From contig SUXO01000004.1 of assembly GCA_015060885.1 (NCBI GenBank), forward strand, positions 23,652-87,651: DNA of 64,000 nt, given 5' to 3'. The translations under genes and the position numbers were made by a program. The first letter of the stretch is position 1, and each line of letters begins with the position of its first letter. Under the pieces are notes generated by a model that saw only the letters and a list, made by a program, of their open reading frames with translations, made no database searches and was not told where the DNA came from. The DNA comes from Bacteroidales bacterium (GTDB taxonomy: Bacteria > Bacteroidota > Bacteroidia > Bacteroidales > Bacteroidaceae). This document shows positions 1 through 8,534 of this stretch, piece by piece.

Positions 1-738
1 GTGGGACCGTTGAGCTGTGCGGTGGAGGATGGCCGTCACGAATCGTTCTTGGAGCGTGTGTCAACCAAAGAGAAACGCGATGCAGTGAGAAACTACCAAT
101 ACCTGCTGTTTGAGCGCAAGGAGCAGCTTATGCCCCTCTTCGATGCATATTGCGCCGAGCAGGGCTACACATTCCGCGCTCCCTCATCCGAAATATATGA
201 CCTTTGCGTGCTTGAATACCAGTTTTCGTTCTGGCAGTGGGGTGCACCCATCGACAATATCCCCACAAGCGAGGCAAGTGATGACGAGGTGTTCGCATAT
301 TTTGTAAAGATGTGCAGCCCCGACTACTTCTCGGCCACCACAAAGATAGGTTCATTCTTTGTGCAGGCAGTCAAGGACTTCGGTTATTATGGCTACAACG
401 CCGATCCCTTTGTGAAGTACATCAACCCAGCCGACATTGAAGGCTATTTGAAGAAAGTGATGCTCCCCGCCGAGTTTGCCGATGTTGTGTTCGACGACAC
501 CAACCACCGCAAGGTTACCGACTTCTACACCGAGAACGACCCCGAAGCCATCTTCATTTATGGCGAGTGGGACCCCTGGACAGCAAGCGGCGTAACCTGG
601 TTGAGCGAGCGTGGCAAGGAGAACGTAAACGTCTTCATAGTTCCCGACGGCAGCCACTCGGCACGCATAGCCAACCTGCCCCCCGCACAGCGCGAGAAGG
701 TGCTTGAACTGCTCGACAAATGGATGGATTTCCGTTAA
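1..738 (+). CDS. S37-family (PS-10) tripeptidyl aminopeptidase, C-terminal part
   Basis: This is the C-terminal part of a secreted serine peptidase of the S37 (PS-10) type; the N-terminal half, including the nucleophile serine elbow, lies before the window, so the GTG at base 1 is not the real start. The visible part resembles an alpha/beta-hydrolase. The motif YGEWDPWTASG carries the probable catalytic Asp (D191 of the visible frame) and GSHSARI the probable catalytic His (H219). The aromatic-rich stretch YQFSFWQWG fits the family. It is known in Bacteroidota for removing tripeptides from peptide N-termini in the periplasm. The ABC ATPase follows after 9 bases, so the two may be co-transcribed. 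The family call is from motif memory; general alpha/beta-hydrolase character is the safer part. Confidence 0.8.
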   Translation: MGPLSCAVEDGRHESFLERVSTKEKRDAVRNYQYLLFERKEQLMPLFDAYCAEQGYTFRAPSSEIYDLCVLEYQFSFWQWGAPIDNIPTSEASDDEVFAYFVKMCSPDYFSATTKIGSFFVQAVKDFGYYGYNADPFVKYINPADIEGYLKKVMLPAEFADVVFDDTNHRKVTDFYTENDPEAIFIYGEWDPWTASGVTWLSERGKENVNVFIVPDGSHSARIANLPPAQREKVLELLDKWMDFR

Positions 739-747
739 TGCGAAACA

Positions 748-1527
748 ATGCACGGTGACGCAATAGAAATAGAAGGACTTGCAATAGGTTACGGCGGCAA
801 AAAGGCCGCCGTAACCGTTGCTGGCTCCATAAACGCAACCCTGCGACGTGGCGAGGTCGTTGCGCTTGTGGGGCGCAACGGTGCCGGTAAATCTACACTG
901 CTGCGCACGCTTGCCGGCTACCGGCAACCATTGGCAGGTAGCTTGCGTTATGCCGGCCTGCAAGGTGGCGAGGCAACACCTGCAAGCCTGTCGAAGCTGC
1001 TTTCGGTGGTGCTCACCGACACTGCCGTTGCCCTTAACCTCACGGTGCGCGAGCTTGTGGCGATAGGCCGCACACCCTATACCAATTTCATAGGTCATCT
1101 GCGTGCTTGCGACAAAGAGATTGTGGAGCGTGCAATGGCGGCAATTGGTATTCTTCCCCTTGCCGACCGACGGGTGGGCACATTGAGCGACGGCGAGCGG
1201 CAGAAATGTATGATAGCGAAAGCTCTTGCCCAGGAAACCCCGATAGTGATGCTCGACGAACCCACCGCCTTCCTCGATTTTCCCAGCAAGGTGGCTCTGT
1301 TCCGCCTACTCAAAAAACTTACTGTGGAGATGAACAAGGCTGTTCTTGTGTCGTCGCACGATGTAGAACTTGTACTGCGCTTGTGCGACAGGCTTTGGCT
1401 CCTCGATGGCGGTACCTTGCATTGCGGTACCGCAGCCGAATTGTCGGCTAACGGGGCATTGCACTCTTTCATCGATGGCGATGGTATAAGATACGATGCA
1501 CAGAACCACAGTGTCGTTATCTCTTGA
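748..1527 (+). CDS. ABC transporter ATP-binding protein (siderophore/cobalamin FecE type)
   Basis: Cytoplasmic ATPase of an importer of the iron-siderophore/cobalamin class. A complete nucleotide-binding domain is visible in 259 residues: Walker A GRNGAGKST (residues 42-50), signature LSDGERQ, Walker B IVMLDEPTAFLDFPSK with a D-loop, and the switch His in SSHD. The spacing and the phrase LTVRELVAIGRTPY are typical of FecE/FhuC/BtuD rather than of exporter ATPases. No permease or binding protein is next to it inside the window; they may lie upstream of the window or elsewhere. The substrate is therefore unknown. The ATG at 748 gives a normal N-terminus. Confidence 0.88.
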   Translation: MHGDAIEIEGLAIGYGGKKAAVTVAGSINATLRRGEVVALVGRNGAGKSTLLRTLAGYRQPLAGSLRYAGLQGGEATPASLSKLLSVVLTDTAVALNLTVRELVAIGRTPYTNFIGHLRACDKEIVERAMAAIGILPLADRRVGTLSDGERQKCMIAKALAQETPIVMLDEPTAFLDFPSKVALFRLLKKLTVEMNKAVLVSSHDVELVLRLCDRLWLLDGGTLHCGTAAELSANGALHSFIDGDGIRYDAQNHSVVIS

Positions 1528-1610
1528 CTTTGCAATTCCCGGTTAAGTGATTATTTCGCAACCGCGAAAAATAAATTCCGCCAAAGAATGGAATTTCCCC
1601 GAAAATATAT

Positions 1611-1618
1611 TAACTTTG
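1611..1618 (+). promoter_or_regulatory. -7 box upstream of the NIF3-like gene
   Basis: TAACTTTG matches the Bacteroidota sigma-ABfr -7 consensus TAnnTTTG exactly and lies 43 bases before the TTG start. No clear -33 TTTG is visible at the usual 19-21 base spacing. Confidence 0.5.
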
Positions 1619-1661
1619 CCAACGTAAATGCAAGAATACTTGCGCAACATTATAATAAGCA

Positions 1662-2759
1662 TTGGCTAAAATAAAGGATATAGCAGCAGCCCTTGAAATG
1701 TTCGCGCCTCTGCCCTTACAAGATGGTTTCGATAATGCCGGATTGCAAGTTGGATTAACAGAAGCGGAAGTTACAGGGGTTTTATTGTGTCTTGATGTGA
1801 CGGAAAAAGTTGTAGACGAAGCCGTGGCATCGGGGTGCAATCTCATTGTATCACATCACCCCCTTATCTTCTCGCCCCTAAAAAAAATCACAGGTTCAAC
1901 CTATGTCGAACGCTGTGTCATCAAGGCATTGAGCAACGGCGTGGCAATATATTCGGCTCACACGAATATAGACAACGCCCCCGGCGGAGTAAACTACCGC
2001 ATTGCCGGCAAGTTGGGGCTGGGTAACCTCAAAATACTTGTTCCCAAAGAGAACGCCCTGCTCAAATTATCGGTCTATGTGCCCACTGCGGCGGCTGATG
2101 CTGTGCGCAATGCACTCTTTGCGGCCGGTTGCGGCAAGATTGGCAACTACGGCTCGTGCAGCTACAACGTACAGGGCTACGGAACATTTGAAGCAGGCGA
2201 GGGTGCCAACCCCTTCTGCGGCTCGGTAGGCGAGTTGCACAAGGAAGAGGAGGTGCGCATCGACACCATTCTCCCTGCCTATCTCAAAAGCAAGGTTGTA
2301 AAGGCACTGCTTGCTGCTCACCCCTATGAGGATCCCGCCTTCGACCTCTATCCCTTGCAGAACAGCTGGGCTACTGCCGGAACAGGTGTCATTGGAGAAC
2401 TGCCTGTGGAGTGTGAAGAACGCGAGTTCCTCGAAAGAATAAAGACAACATTCTCGGCCGGCAGTGTGCGCCACACATCGTTGCAGGGCAAGAAAGTGAA
2501 AAGGGTTGCCCTTTGCGGCGGGGCAGGCGGCTCGTTTGCCGGTGCAGCTCTTGCCGCCGGTGCCGACCTCTACCTCACAGGCGAAGCACGTTACCACGAC
2601 CTCTTCAACTACGACGGCAAGATGATAGTGGCAGTGATAGGGCACTACGAGAGTGAACAGTTCACAATGGATATATTCAAAGAGATAATATCGGGAGCCT
2701 TCCCGCAACTGTGCGTAAAGGTAACCGAAAACAATACCAACCCCATACAATACCTGTAA
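1662..2759 (+). CDS. NIF3-like dinuclear metal-centre protein (YbgI/YqfO family)
   Basis: Conserved NIF3/YbgI-family protein of 365 residues, usually a toroidal hexamer with a two-metal site per subunit; its reaction is not settled, though links to GTP cyclohydrolase-like fold proteins are known. Likely metal ligands are visible: SHHPLIF (H65, H66), AHTNIDNA, and GHYESE near the C-terminus. The central insert (about residues 130-230) fits the long form of the family found in Bacteroidota and Firmicutes. The start is a TTG at 1662 giving MAKIKDIAAALEMF, which matches the usual N-terminus; no ATG lies nearby in frame. A zinc-ribbon coiled-coil gene follows after 26 bases, a frequent pairing. 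Confidence 0.93.
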   Translation: MAKIKDIAAALEMFAPLPLQDGFDNAGLQVGLTEAEVTGVLLCLDVTEKVVDEAVASGCNLIVSHHPLIFSPLKKITGSTYVERCVIKALSNGVAIYSAHTNIDNAPGGVNYRIAGKLGLGNLKILVPKENALLKLSVYVPTAAADAVRNALFAAGCGKIGNYGSCSYNVQGYGTFEAGEGANPFCGSVGELHKEEEVRIDTILPAYLKSKVVKALLAAHPYEDPAFDLYPLQNSWATAGTGVIGELPVECEEREFLERIKTTFSAGSVRHTSLQGKKVKRVALCGGAGGSFAGAALAAGADLYLTGEARYHDLFNYDGKMIVAVIGHYESEQFTMDIFKEIISGAFPQLCVKVTENNTNPIQYL

Positions 2760-2785
2760 ATATTAACCTTAAATAATTTAAAACG

Positions 2786-3601
2786 ATGGCAAAGAAAGAT
2801 CCCACAGAGTACACAGTTGAAGAGAAATTGAAGACTCTTTACGAATTGCAGACAGTACTTTCAGAAATTGACAAAATAAAAATCCTCCGCGGCGAGCTTC
2901 CCCTCGAAGTGAAAGACCTCGAAGACGAAATAGTAGGTCTTGGCACACGCATCGAGAATATCAATGCCGAGATAAAGAGCGTGCGCGAGAACATCGTGGC
3001 CTTCCGCGAGGAGATGGAGAAAGCAAAGAAAAACATTGCAAAATACACCGAGGACCAGAACAACGTGCGCAACAACCGCGAGTTCGACCTCTTGAACAAG
3101 GAGATAGAATACAACAACCTCGTTATCGAGCACGACGAGAAGAAGATAAACGAGGCACGCAACCAGGAGAAATACAAGACCGAAGAGCTCGAAAAGTCGC
3201 AGAACCTTCTCGAAGAGCGCAAGAAAGACCTTGAAATGAAACGCACCGAGCTCGAAGAGATTGTTACCGAGACCAAGGCCGAAGAGGAGAAACTCCGTGA
3301 GCAGGCCCGCGACCTTGAACTCAACATCGAGCCCCGCCTTCTTGCATCGTTCAAACGCATTCGCAAGAGCACACGTAACGGTCTTGGCATTGTGTACGTA
3401 GAGCGCGACGCTTGTGGCGGTTGTTTCAGCAAAATCCCCTCACAGCGCCAGCTCGACATACGTATGCGCAAGAAAATTATCGTTTGCGAGAACTGCGGCC
3501 GCATTATGATCGACCCCGAACTCGCCGGCATCCAGCAGGCACAGCCCGCCGAGGCACCCGCACCCAAGAAACGCGGTATCCGCCGTGCAAAGGCCGAATA
3601 A
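2786..3601 (+). CDS. Zinc-ribbon coiled-coil protein (COG1579 family)
   Basis: A 271-residue cytoplasmic protein with a long charged coiled coil (about residues 10-190, rich in E/K heptads) and a C-terminal C4 zinc ribbon (ACGGCFSK and CENCGR, about residues 205-240), then a Pro/Ala/Lys-rich tail. This is the COG1579 architecture (C4-type zinc ribbon, CdsZ-like); members have been linked to nucleic-acid or protein-assembly roles, but the biochemical role here is open. It follows the NIF3-like gene closely and ends in a strong terminator, so the two form a two-gene operon. Confidence 0.88.
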   Translation: MAKKDPTEYTVEEKLKTLYELQTVLSEIDKIKILRGELPLEVKDLEDEIVGLGTRIENINAEIKSVRENIVAFREEMEKAKKNIAKYTEDQNNVRNNREFDLLNKEIEYNNLVIEHDEKKINEARNQEKYKTEELEKSQNLLEERKKDLEMKRTELEEIVTETKAEEEKLREQARDLELNIEPRLLASFKRIRKSTRNGLGIVYVERDACGGCFSKIPSQRQLDIRMRKKIIVCENCGRIMIDPELAGIQQAQPAEAPAPKKRGIRRAKAE

Positions 3602-3623
3602 TTCACCAATTTATAAAATAACG

Positions 3624-3670
3624 AATCTCCGCAAGCAGCTTTTGGGTAGCTTGCGGAGATTGTTTTTAGG
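3624..3670 (+). terminator. Rho-independent terminator after the zinc-ribbon gene
   Basis: A perfect 13-bp stem (3624-3636 with 3649-3661) is followed by GTTTTTA. It lies 22 bases after the stop codon. Confidence 0.85.
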
Positions 3671-3720
3671 TGGGGTGGTTTGTTGGGGGAGCCTTAAAGT
3701 GCCGTCTTGATGCACTTCGC

Positions 3721-3952
3721 TCGTTTGTTGTCTTTGCGATAAATCGCGAAGATTATCGGCACTCGCTTTGAAAAATGTTCAAGCAAGCTCGACATTTATG
3801 CTTTCAGCGAAATTTAGCTGAGCTCATTGCGTGTGAAAATAAATTTTCCTCCATTGGCTTGCACAATTCTCACTTGTTTGTTGTCTTTGCGATAAATCGC
3901 GAAGATTTCCTGCACTCGCTTTGAAAAATATTGAAACAAGTTTCATATTTCT
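3721..3952 (+). repeat. Duplicated hairpin/promoter-like module upstream of glyA
   Basis: The 419 bases between the zinc-ribbon gene and glyA hold no gene. Two near-identical copies of about 68 bases start at 3721 and 3873. Each has TTTGTTGTCTTTGC (promoter-like), a short hairpin built on GCGATAAATCGC (3732-3751 and 3886-3905), the phrase GCACTCGCTTTGAAAAAT, then a second hairpin (arms 3773-3784/3787-3797 and 3927-3938/3941-3951). The second hairpin differs in sequence between copies but keeps its pairing. The start of a third copy (CTCGTTTGTTGT) merges into the real glyA promoter. Confidence 0.75.
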
Positions 3953-3973
3953 CGCTCGTTTGTTGTATCTTTG
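3942..3973 (+). promoter_or_regulatory. glyA promoter
   Basis: TATCTTTG at 3966-3973 is an exact -7 match (TAnnTTTG), with TTTC at 3942-3945 as a near-match to the -33 TTTG at a 20-base spacing. The -33 element lies in the right arm of the upstream hairpin. The glyA ATG is 47 bases downstream. Confidence 0.7.
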
Positions 3974-4020
3974 CAACTTCAAATAAGAAAACGAGTTAAA
4001 AACAATTCAAAATATAGAAA

Positions 4021-5301
4021 ATGAAACGCGACGATAGAGTATTTCAGCTGATAGAGATGGAGCATCGCCGTCAGCTTAAAGGTATAGAGCTTATTGCATC
4101 GGAAAACTTTGTAAGTAACGAGGTTATGCAGGCAATGGGTTCTTGTTTGACTAACAAATATGCCGAGGGTTATCCCGGCAAACGCTATTATGGCGGTTGC
4201 GAGGTGGTTGACATTGTTGAGGATATTGCACGCGAGCGTCTTAAAGAGCTTTTCGGTGCGGAGTGGGTGAATGTTCAGCCTCACTCTGGTGCACAGGCCA
4301 ACGCTGCAGTGTTCCTTGCTGTGTTGAACCCCGGTGATAAGTTTATGGGATTGAACCTGGCTCACGGCGGTCACCTTTCACACGGTTCTGCCGTTAACAC
4401 ATCGGGCCTTATATACACTCCTTGCGAGTATAACCTCAATGCCGAGACCGGCCGTGTCGATTACGACCAGATGGAGGAGGTTGCTTTGCGCGAACGTCCC
4501 AAGATGATTATCGGTGGTGGTTCGGCTTATTCGCGTGAGTGGGATTACAAGCGTATGCGTGAGATTGCCGATAAGGTTGGTGCTATCCTTATGGTGGATA
4601 TGGCTCACCCTGCGGGCCTTATCGCTGCCGGCTTGCTCGACAATCCTCTCAAATATGCCCACATCGTGACATCAACAACTCACAAGACTTTGCGTGGTCC
4701 TCGCGGTGGTGTAATTCTGCTTGGCAAGGACTTCCCCAACCCCTGGGGCAAGACTACTCCCAAAGGTGAGGTTAAGATGATGTCGCAGTTGCTCGACTCG
4801 GCGGTGTTCCCCGGTATTCAGGGTGGTCCGTTGGAGCACGTGATAGCTGCGAAGGCTGTTGCCTTTGGCGAGGCTTTGCAGCCTGAATTCAAAGAGTACC
4901 AGGCACAGGTGCAGTTGAATGCCGCAACTCTTGCGCAGGAGCTTATGGACCGCGGTTTCGGCATTGTATCGGGTGGTACCGATAACCACTCGATGCTTGT
5001 TGATTTGCGTGGCAAGTATCCCGACCTCACTGGTAAGGTTGCCGAAAAGGCTCTTGTTGCTGCCGACATTACTGCCAACAAGAATATGGTGCCTTTCGAT
5101 TCACGCAGCGCATTCCAGACATCGGGTATCCGTTTGGGTACTCCCGCCATCACCACTCGTGGTGTCAAGGACGATATGATGCCTTTCATTGCCGAAATGA
5201 TTGAGACTGTTCTCAATGCTCCCGAGGATGAGAAGGTAATTGCTACCGTTCGCCGCAAGGTCAATGAGGTTATGGCTGAATATCCTCTGTTTGCTTATTG
5301 A
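4021..5301 (+). CDS. glyA: Serine hydroxymethyltransferase
   Basis: PLP enzyme that converts serine and tetrahydrofolate to glycine and 5,10-methylene-tetrahydrofolate, the main one-carbon source in the cytoplasm. The full family length is present (426 residues). Visible marks are [10 protein letters not shown] near the N-terminus, [15 protein letters not shown], the substrate region [11 protein letters not shown], and the PLP lysine in [14 protein letters not shown] (K222). The gene stands alone between its own promoter and a strong terminator. It shows no defect. Confidence 0.98.
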   Translation: MKRDDRVFQLIEMEHRRQLKGIELIASENFVSNEVMQAMGSCLTNKYAEGYPGKRYYGGCEVVDIVEDIARERLKELFGAEWVNVQPHSGAQANAAVFLAVLNPGDKFMGLNLAHGGHLSHGSAVNTSGLIYTPCEYNLNAETGRVDYDQMEEVALRERPKMIIGGGSAYSREWDYKRMREIADKVGAILMVDMAHPAGLIAAGLLDNPLKYAHIVTSTTHKTLRGPRGGVILLGKDFPNPWGKTTPKGEVKMMSQLLDSAVFPGIQGGPLEHVIAAKAVAFGEALQPEFKEYQAQVQLNAATLAQELMDRGFGIVSGGTDNHSMLVDLRGKYPDLTGKVAEKALVAADITANKNMVPFDSRSAFQTSGIRLGTPAITTRGVKDDMMPFIAEMIETVLNAPEDEKVIATVRRKVNEVMAEYPLFAY

Positions 5302-5330
5302 TTATTCGATTGACCGGATTAATATAGGAG

Positions 5331-5358
5331 CCGCTTTTGTGGCTCCTATGTTTTTTAT
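5331..5358 (+). terminator. glyA: glyA terminator
   Basis: AGGAGCC and GGCTCCT form a 7-bp stem around an 8-base loop, followed by ATGTTTTTTAT. It lies about 30 bases after the glyA stop. Confidence 0.85.
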
Positions 5359-6055
5359 ATACATTGCTTGTGGCAAATAGAAGAAACAATGGCTTACCTG
5401 CAAATTCTAGGGGGCTTACTCAAAATTTCTCGTTGTCATTATTGGCTATTCTCTCAATTAAGTGAGGATTTCTGCTGCACTTTTTAAAAGTGCACAAAAA
5501 CGTAGGCTGTCGCACCTACAATTGATGAATCAAAGTTCTGCTGCACTCGCTTTGCACCCAGTGTCGAGCCACGCAGCCCTTTGCGGTGTACAGTACAAGC
5601 AGAAGTAATCCAGAAAAAGAAACCGGCACCGTAAGAGAGACAGCGGAGAGCCCTGCCGGTGGCAGGCCATTGTGCGAGTACTGTCTGAGCGCAGTGCGGG
5701 TATAATTTATCTTATATAGTCGCACGGAGCGAGTTACGCAGCACCCTGCAAACGGCAGAAAGGCTTGCAGCGACAAGCGAGTGTCGAACGAGTTATATTG
5801 CTTTAAAGCTATTCACGAGCAGAGACAGGAGCGACTTGAACGCCCCGTGTGCCGGGCGTTTTTGTTACTTTTTGAGCGACAAAAAGTAAATAAAGGAATT
5901 CAATGATAGAAAGAATTGCTCACGGGCCACCGAGGATTTAGGAGTGAGAAAGTTTTATTCCCACGACTTTTGCAGGTGAGCCAAAACAATTATTTGAAAG
6001 GGCATCAACGGTGTATATGCCCTGTATTCAAGACACACTGCAACGGCAAAGGCAG
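5359..6055. other. Gene-free region between glyA and the DUF554 gene
   Basis: About 700 bases without a convincing gene. It holds several short inverted repeats: GCACTTTT/AAAAGTGC near 5477, GTAGG/CCTAC near 5503, CTGCC/GGCAG near 5654, and a pair of strong palindromes at 5839-5889 listed separately. The central part (about 5530-5790) has short repeated words such as GCACTCGCTTTGCAC and AGCGAGT, and it looks like eroded intergenic repeat DNA. A structured RNA cannot be excluded from sequence alone. Confidence 0.5.
5839..5889. repeat. Extragenic palindromic element (copy 1)
   Basis: Two adjacent hairpins. AACGCCC and GGGCGTT (7 bp) are followed by a T run, like a terminator; then TTACTTTTTG and CAAAAAGTAA (10 bp) enclose the loop AGCGA. 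A related element in the opposite orientation is cut by the right window end (63965-64000), sharing GTGCCGGGCGTTT and the hairpin design, so this is probably a dispersed intergenic family. Confidence 0.65.
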
Positions 6056-6736
6056 TTAGAACAGGCTTTTAAGAAGAAAGAAGATTACAGGCACAACCAA
6101 TGCCGGCAACATATTTGTAGCCTTGCAATCCTTTATGCCAAGAATGCTGAACCCCGAAGCGGCAATGAGCACGCCACCCACAATGGAGAGTTCGGTAACA
6201 AGGGTGGTGGGGATAATGTTGCCTGCCAAAGAGGTGAGCAAATAAATTGCTCCCTGCCACAGAAAAAGAACGGGAGCGGCCCACAACATACCAATGCCGT
6301 ATGTGGTGGCAAGCACTGCCGATGTCACAAGGTCGAGCGTGGCGTTTGTGAACAGATATGTGTTGTCGCCGTAAAGCGCACTCATCACCGGCCCCACAAT
6401 GGAGAGCGTGCCGATGCAGTAGAGAAGTATTCCTGTGGAGAGCCCTTGCGCAAGGTTCGACGATGTGCCGATGCGCGAGGTTACCTCCCTGAACCATCCG
6501 TCAATGTTGAGCATTGTGCCAGCGAGCCCGCCCACTGCAAGGCTCACAATGAATAGTACAGGGTATTGGCTTTTGGGCAAGTTGTTGCTTACGGCGTTGA
6601 AACCGAGTGCCACCGCTGCAAGCCCCATAGCATTGAACAGCACGTGGCGATATTCCTCCTTTATGCCTCTTTTGAGCGTGTTGCCTATTATGGTGCCCGT
6701 TACAATGGTTATTGTGTTTATTATGGTGCCAAGCAT
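6056..6736 (-). CDS. DUF554 family membrane protein
   Basis: A 226-residue, very hydrophobic protein with about six or seven membrane segments and the DUF554 (YdfK-like) N-terminus MLGTIINTITIVTGTIIGN. The family is widespread; its function is unknown and sometimes guessed to be transport. No catalytic motif is visible. It is the last gene of the pyrB-pyrI-flavin reductase-outer-membrane protein run, 61 bases after the previous gene, so co-transcription is plausible but not shown. Confidence 0.85.
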   Translation of the reverse strand: MLGTIINTITIVTGTIIGNTLKRGIKEEYRHVLFNAMGLAAVALGFNAVSNNLPKSQYPVLFIVSLAVGGLAGTMLNIDGWFREVTSRIGTSSNLAQGLSTGILLYCIGTLSIVGPVMSALYGDNTYLFTNATLDLVTSAVLATTYGIGMLWAAPVLFLWQGAIYLLTSLAGNIIPTTLVTELSIVGGVLIAASGFSILGIKDCKATNMLPALVVPVIFFLLKSLF

Positions 6737-6797
6737 AATGATGTCGGGAAGTTAAAACTGCTCTCAAATAATAGTGAATTGAAATTCGTGCGGTTTC

Positions 6798-7496
6798 TTA
6801 AAAGATGAAACCGGCCGAGAAGCTGAGCACATTGTTGCTCCTCTTGCTGGTGAAGACAAGGTTGTCGGCCGGAGCAATGATTCCGGTCTTGCTGCGGTGA
6901 AATCCCCAGTCGTAGGCAAAGTCTATTATTACGTTGTAAATCCTTATGCCCAAGCCAATCTCCCAATACCATTCTGTCTTGTTGAGTTCCTCGTGCATAT
7001 CGGCATACTTGAACGAGGCAAAGCTCTGCTCGCTTGCCGATGTGAATGCGAACTTCACTCTGGGGCCTGTGTATGCACTCATTCCGTAATTGGCATAGTT
7101 TATGAAATTATAGCCAATCAGCAGTGGCACTTTCACGCAGTAAGTCTTCAATTCATACTCGGCAGTGTTGGGGGTGGGTGCCGTGGCAAGGCTTTCGGTG
7201 TCGATAAAGTCGTAATTGTGGTATGTGATGCCGAATGCAGCCTCGGTCTGCAAGTAGAACTTCCCCTTTGTAAACCTTACGAAAGGGGCTGCCAGGAACC
7301 CAACCTTGTTGCTCTGTATAGTGTTGTCGTTGAACGAGTAACCATCGATGCAGAAGTCGGTGGTGTTGTATGTCACGCCTTGAAAGCCCAGCTTTATGCC
7401 ATAGTTGAATTTAACAGGGCTCTTCTCCTGTGCAACCGAGTGGAAGGGCAGTAGCGCGGCTATTGCAAATGCTGTTATTATTCGCCCGATTTTCAT
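6798..7496 (-). CDS. Outer-membrane beta-barrel protein (PorT/OMP_b-brl-like)
   Basis: A 232-residue exported protein. The signal peptide is MKIGRIITAFAIAALLPFHSVAQ; the mature part has alternating polar and aromatic residues typical of an eight- to ten-strand barrel (YGIKLGFQG, FYLQTEAAFGITYHNY, GLGIRIYNVIIDFAYDWG) and ends in F (SFSAGFIF), the usual outer-membrane targeting end. It resembles the small PorT-like barrels common in Bacteroidales. It starts 3 bases after the flavin reductase stop, so it belongs to the same transcript. Its specific role is unknown. Confidence 0.8.
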   Translation of the reverse strand: MKIGRIITAFAIAALLPFHSVAQEKSPVKFNYGIKLGFQGVTYNTTDFCIDGYSFNDNTIQSNKVGFLAAPFVRFTKGKFYLQTEAAFGITYHNYDFIDTESLATAPTPNTAEYELKTYCVKVPLLIGYNFINYANYGMSAYTGPRVKFAFTSASEQSFASFKYADMHEELNKTEWYWEIGLGIRIYNVIIDFAYDWGFHRSKTGIIAPADNLVFTSKRSNNVLSFSAGFIF

Positions 7497-7499
7497 CGC

Positions 7500-8063
7500 C
7501 TATTTCTTTTTTACACTCCAACCGAACTTACCGATGAACTCTCCCAAGTGGAAATATTTCCCGTGGGCATAAACAAGAGGGTCGGCTGCCGAGAGGTCCC
7601 ATTCGCCAGTTTCGGGGTTGAGGTATCTGTCATCGGCCTGCACGTTCAGCACTTCGGCAAGGAACATATCGTGTGTGCCCAGGGGAATAACCTGTTTCAC
7701 CTTGCACTCTATGCTCAACGGCGATTCCATTACAATGGGAGCCTTCACCTCTTTGCCCGGGCCGTATGTGAGCCCCATCTCCTTTGCCTTGTCGTAATCC
7801 TTGCCTGAACGCACGCCGCACCAGTCGGTGGCGCGTGCCATTTCGGCTGTCGTGAGGTTTATCACAAACTCGCCGCTCTCCTTTATTATAGGGTAGGAGT
7901 GTCTTTCGGGGCGCACCGATATGTAGCACATTGCAGGGTTGGTGCACACAGTGCCCACCCACGAGACGGTGAGCATATTATAGTTATCGGGCTTGTCGCC
8001 ACAGCTTATGATTACGGCGGGCAACGGGTATATCATTGTCCCCGGTTTCCAGTTTATCTTCAT
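7500..8063 (-). CDS. Flavin reductase family protein (FMN-binding split barrel)
   Basis: A 187-residue FMN-binding split-barrel protein of the flavin reductase-like/DIM6 family, cytoplasmic. The opening [17 protein letters not shown] with [21 protein letters not shown] is the usual FMN-binding region, and [18 protein letters not shown] is a typical family stretch. Whether it reduces flavin or only binds FMN cannot be told. It overlaps the 3' end of pyrI by 4 bases, so it is translationally coupled to the pyrimidine operon; a link to pyrimidine synthesis is by position only. Confidence 0.9.
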   Translation of the reverse strand: MKINWKPGTMIYPLPAVIISCGDKPDNYNMLTVSWVGTVCTNPAMCYISVRPERHSYPIIKESGEFVINLTTAEMARATDWCGVRSGKDYDKAKEMGLTYGPGKEVKAPIVMESPLSIECKVKQVIPLGTHDMFLAEVLNVQADDRYLNPETGEWDLSAADPLVYAHGKYFHLGEFIGKFGWSVKKK

Positions 8064-8521
8064 AACAGTTCTACGTTGCTCACTTTAATCTCTTTCTCGC
8101 AGTAACGGCATTTTATTATGCCCTTTTCGGGGTTGGTCACATAGAAGTGTGTGGCCATTGGCTCGTTGTTGGTGATGCAGGCGGGGTTGGCACACTTTAC
8201 AATGTCGTGCAGCTCCGACGGCATCTTTATCTCCTTCTTCTCAACAACCTTGTAGTCGCGTATGGTGTTGAGCACGGCTTTGGGTGCAACCAGAGATATG
8301 CGGTTCACCTCCTCTTCGGTGAAGAACTTGTCGGCAATCTTTATGAGTCCCTTCTTGCCGAGTTTCTTGCTTTCGAGGTTGTTGCCGATGGTTATGTTGT
8401 TGTCGAGGTTGGCTATGTCGAGCAGGTTCACTACTGCAAACAGCTTGTCTGCCGGTATATGGTCTATTACAGTGCCGTTGCACAGTGCCGATACTTGCAG
8501 AGCGGGTTTCTCTTTATTCAT
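8060..8521 (-). CDS. pyrI: Aspartate carbamoyltransferase regulatory subunit
   Basis: Regulatory chain of class B aspartate transcarbamoylase, 153 residues, close to the usual length. The N-terminal nucleotide-binding domain ([12 protein letters not shown]) is followed by the zinc domain with four cysteines, CANPAC and CRYC, near residues 110-145, which contacts the catalytic trimer. It allows allosteric control by CTP and ATP. It follows pyrB by 13 bases and overlaps the next gene by 4. Confidence 0.97.
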   Translation of the reverse strand: MNKEKPALQVSALCNGTVIDHIPADKLFAVVNLLDIANLDNNITIGNNLESKKLGKKGLIKIADKFFTEEEVNRISLVAPKAVLNTIRDYKVVEKKEIKMPSELHDIVKCANPACITNNEPMATHFYVTNPEKGIIKCRYCEKEIKVSNVELL

Positions 8522-8534
8522 GGTTCTGTTTTTT

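Noticed and set aside
352..1098. Minus-strand frame of 248 codons opposite the peptidase and ABC genes
   Set aside because: Opposite-strand shadow of two genes with intact motifs; no domain recognised.
3719..3952. CRISPR-like repeat
   Set aside because: Only two copies with a 152-base period and no uniform spacer or cas gene; the unit contains promoter-like and hairpin parts.
5516..5776. Minus-strand frame of 86 codons in the gene-free region after glyA
   Set aside because: No recognised domain and no promoter, and it lies in repeat-like DNA; treated as non-coding.
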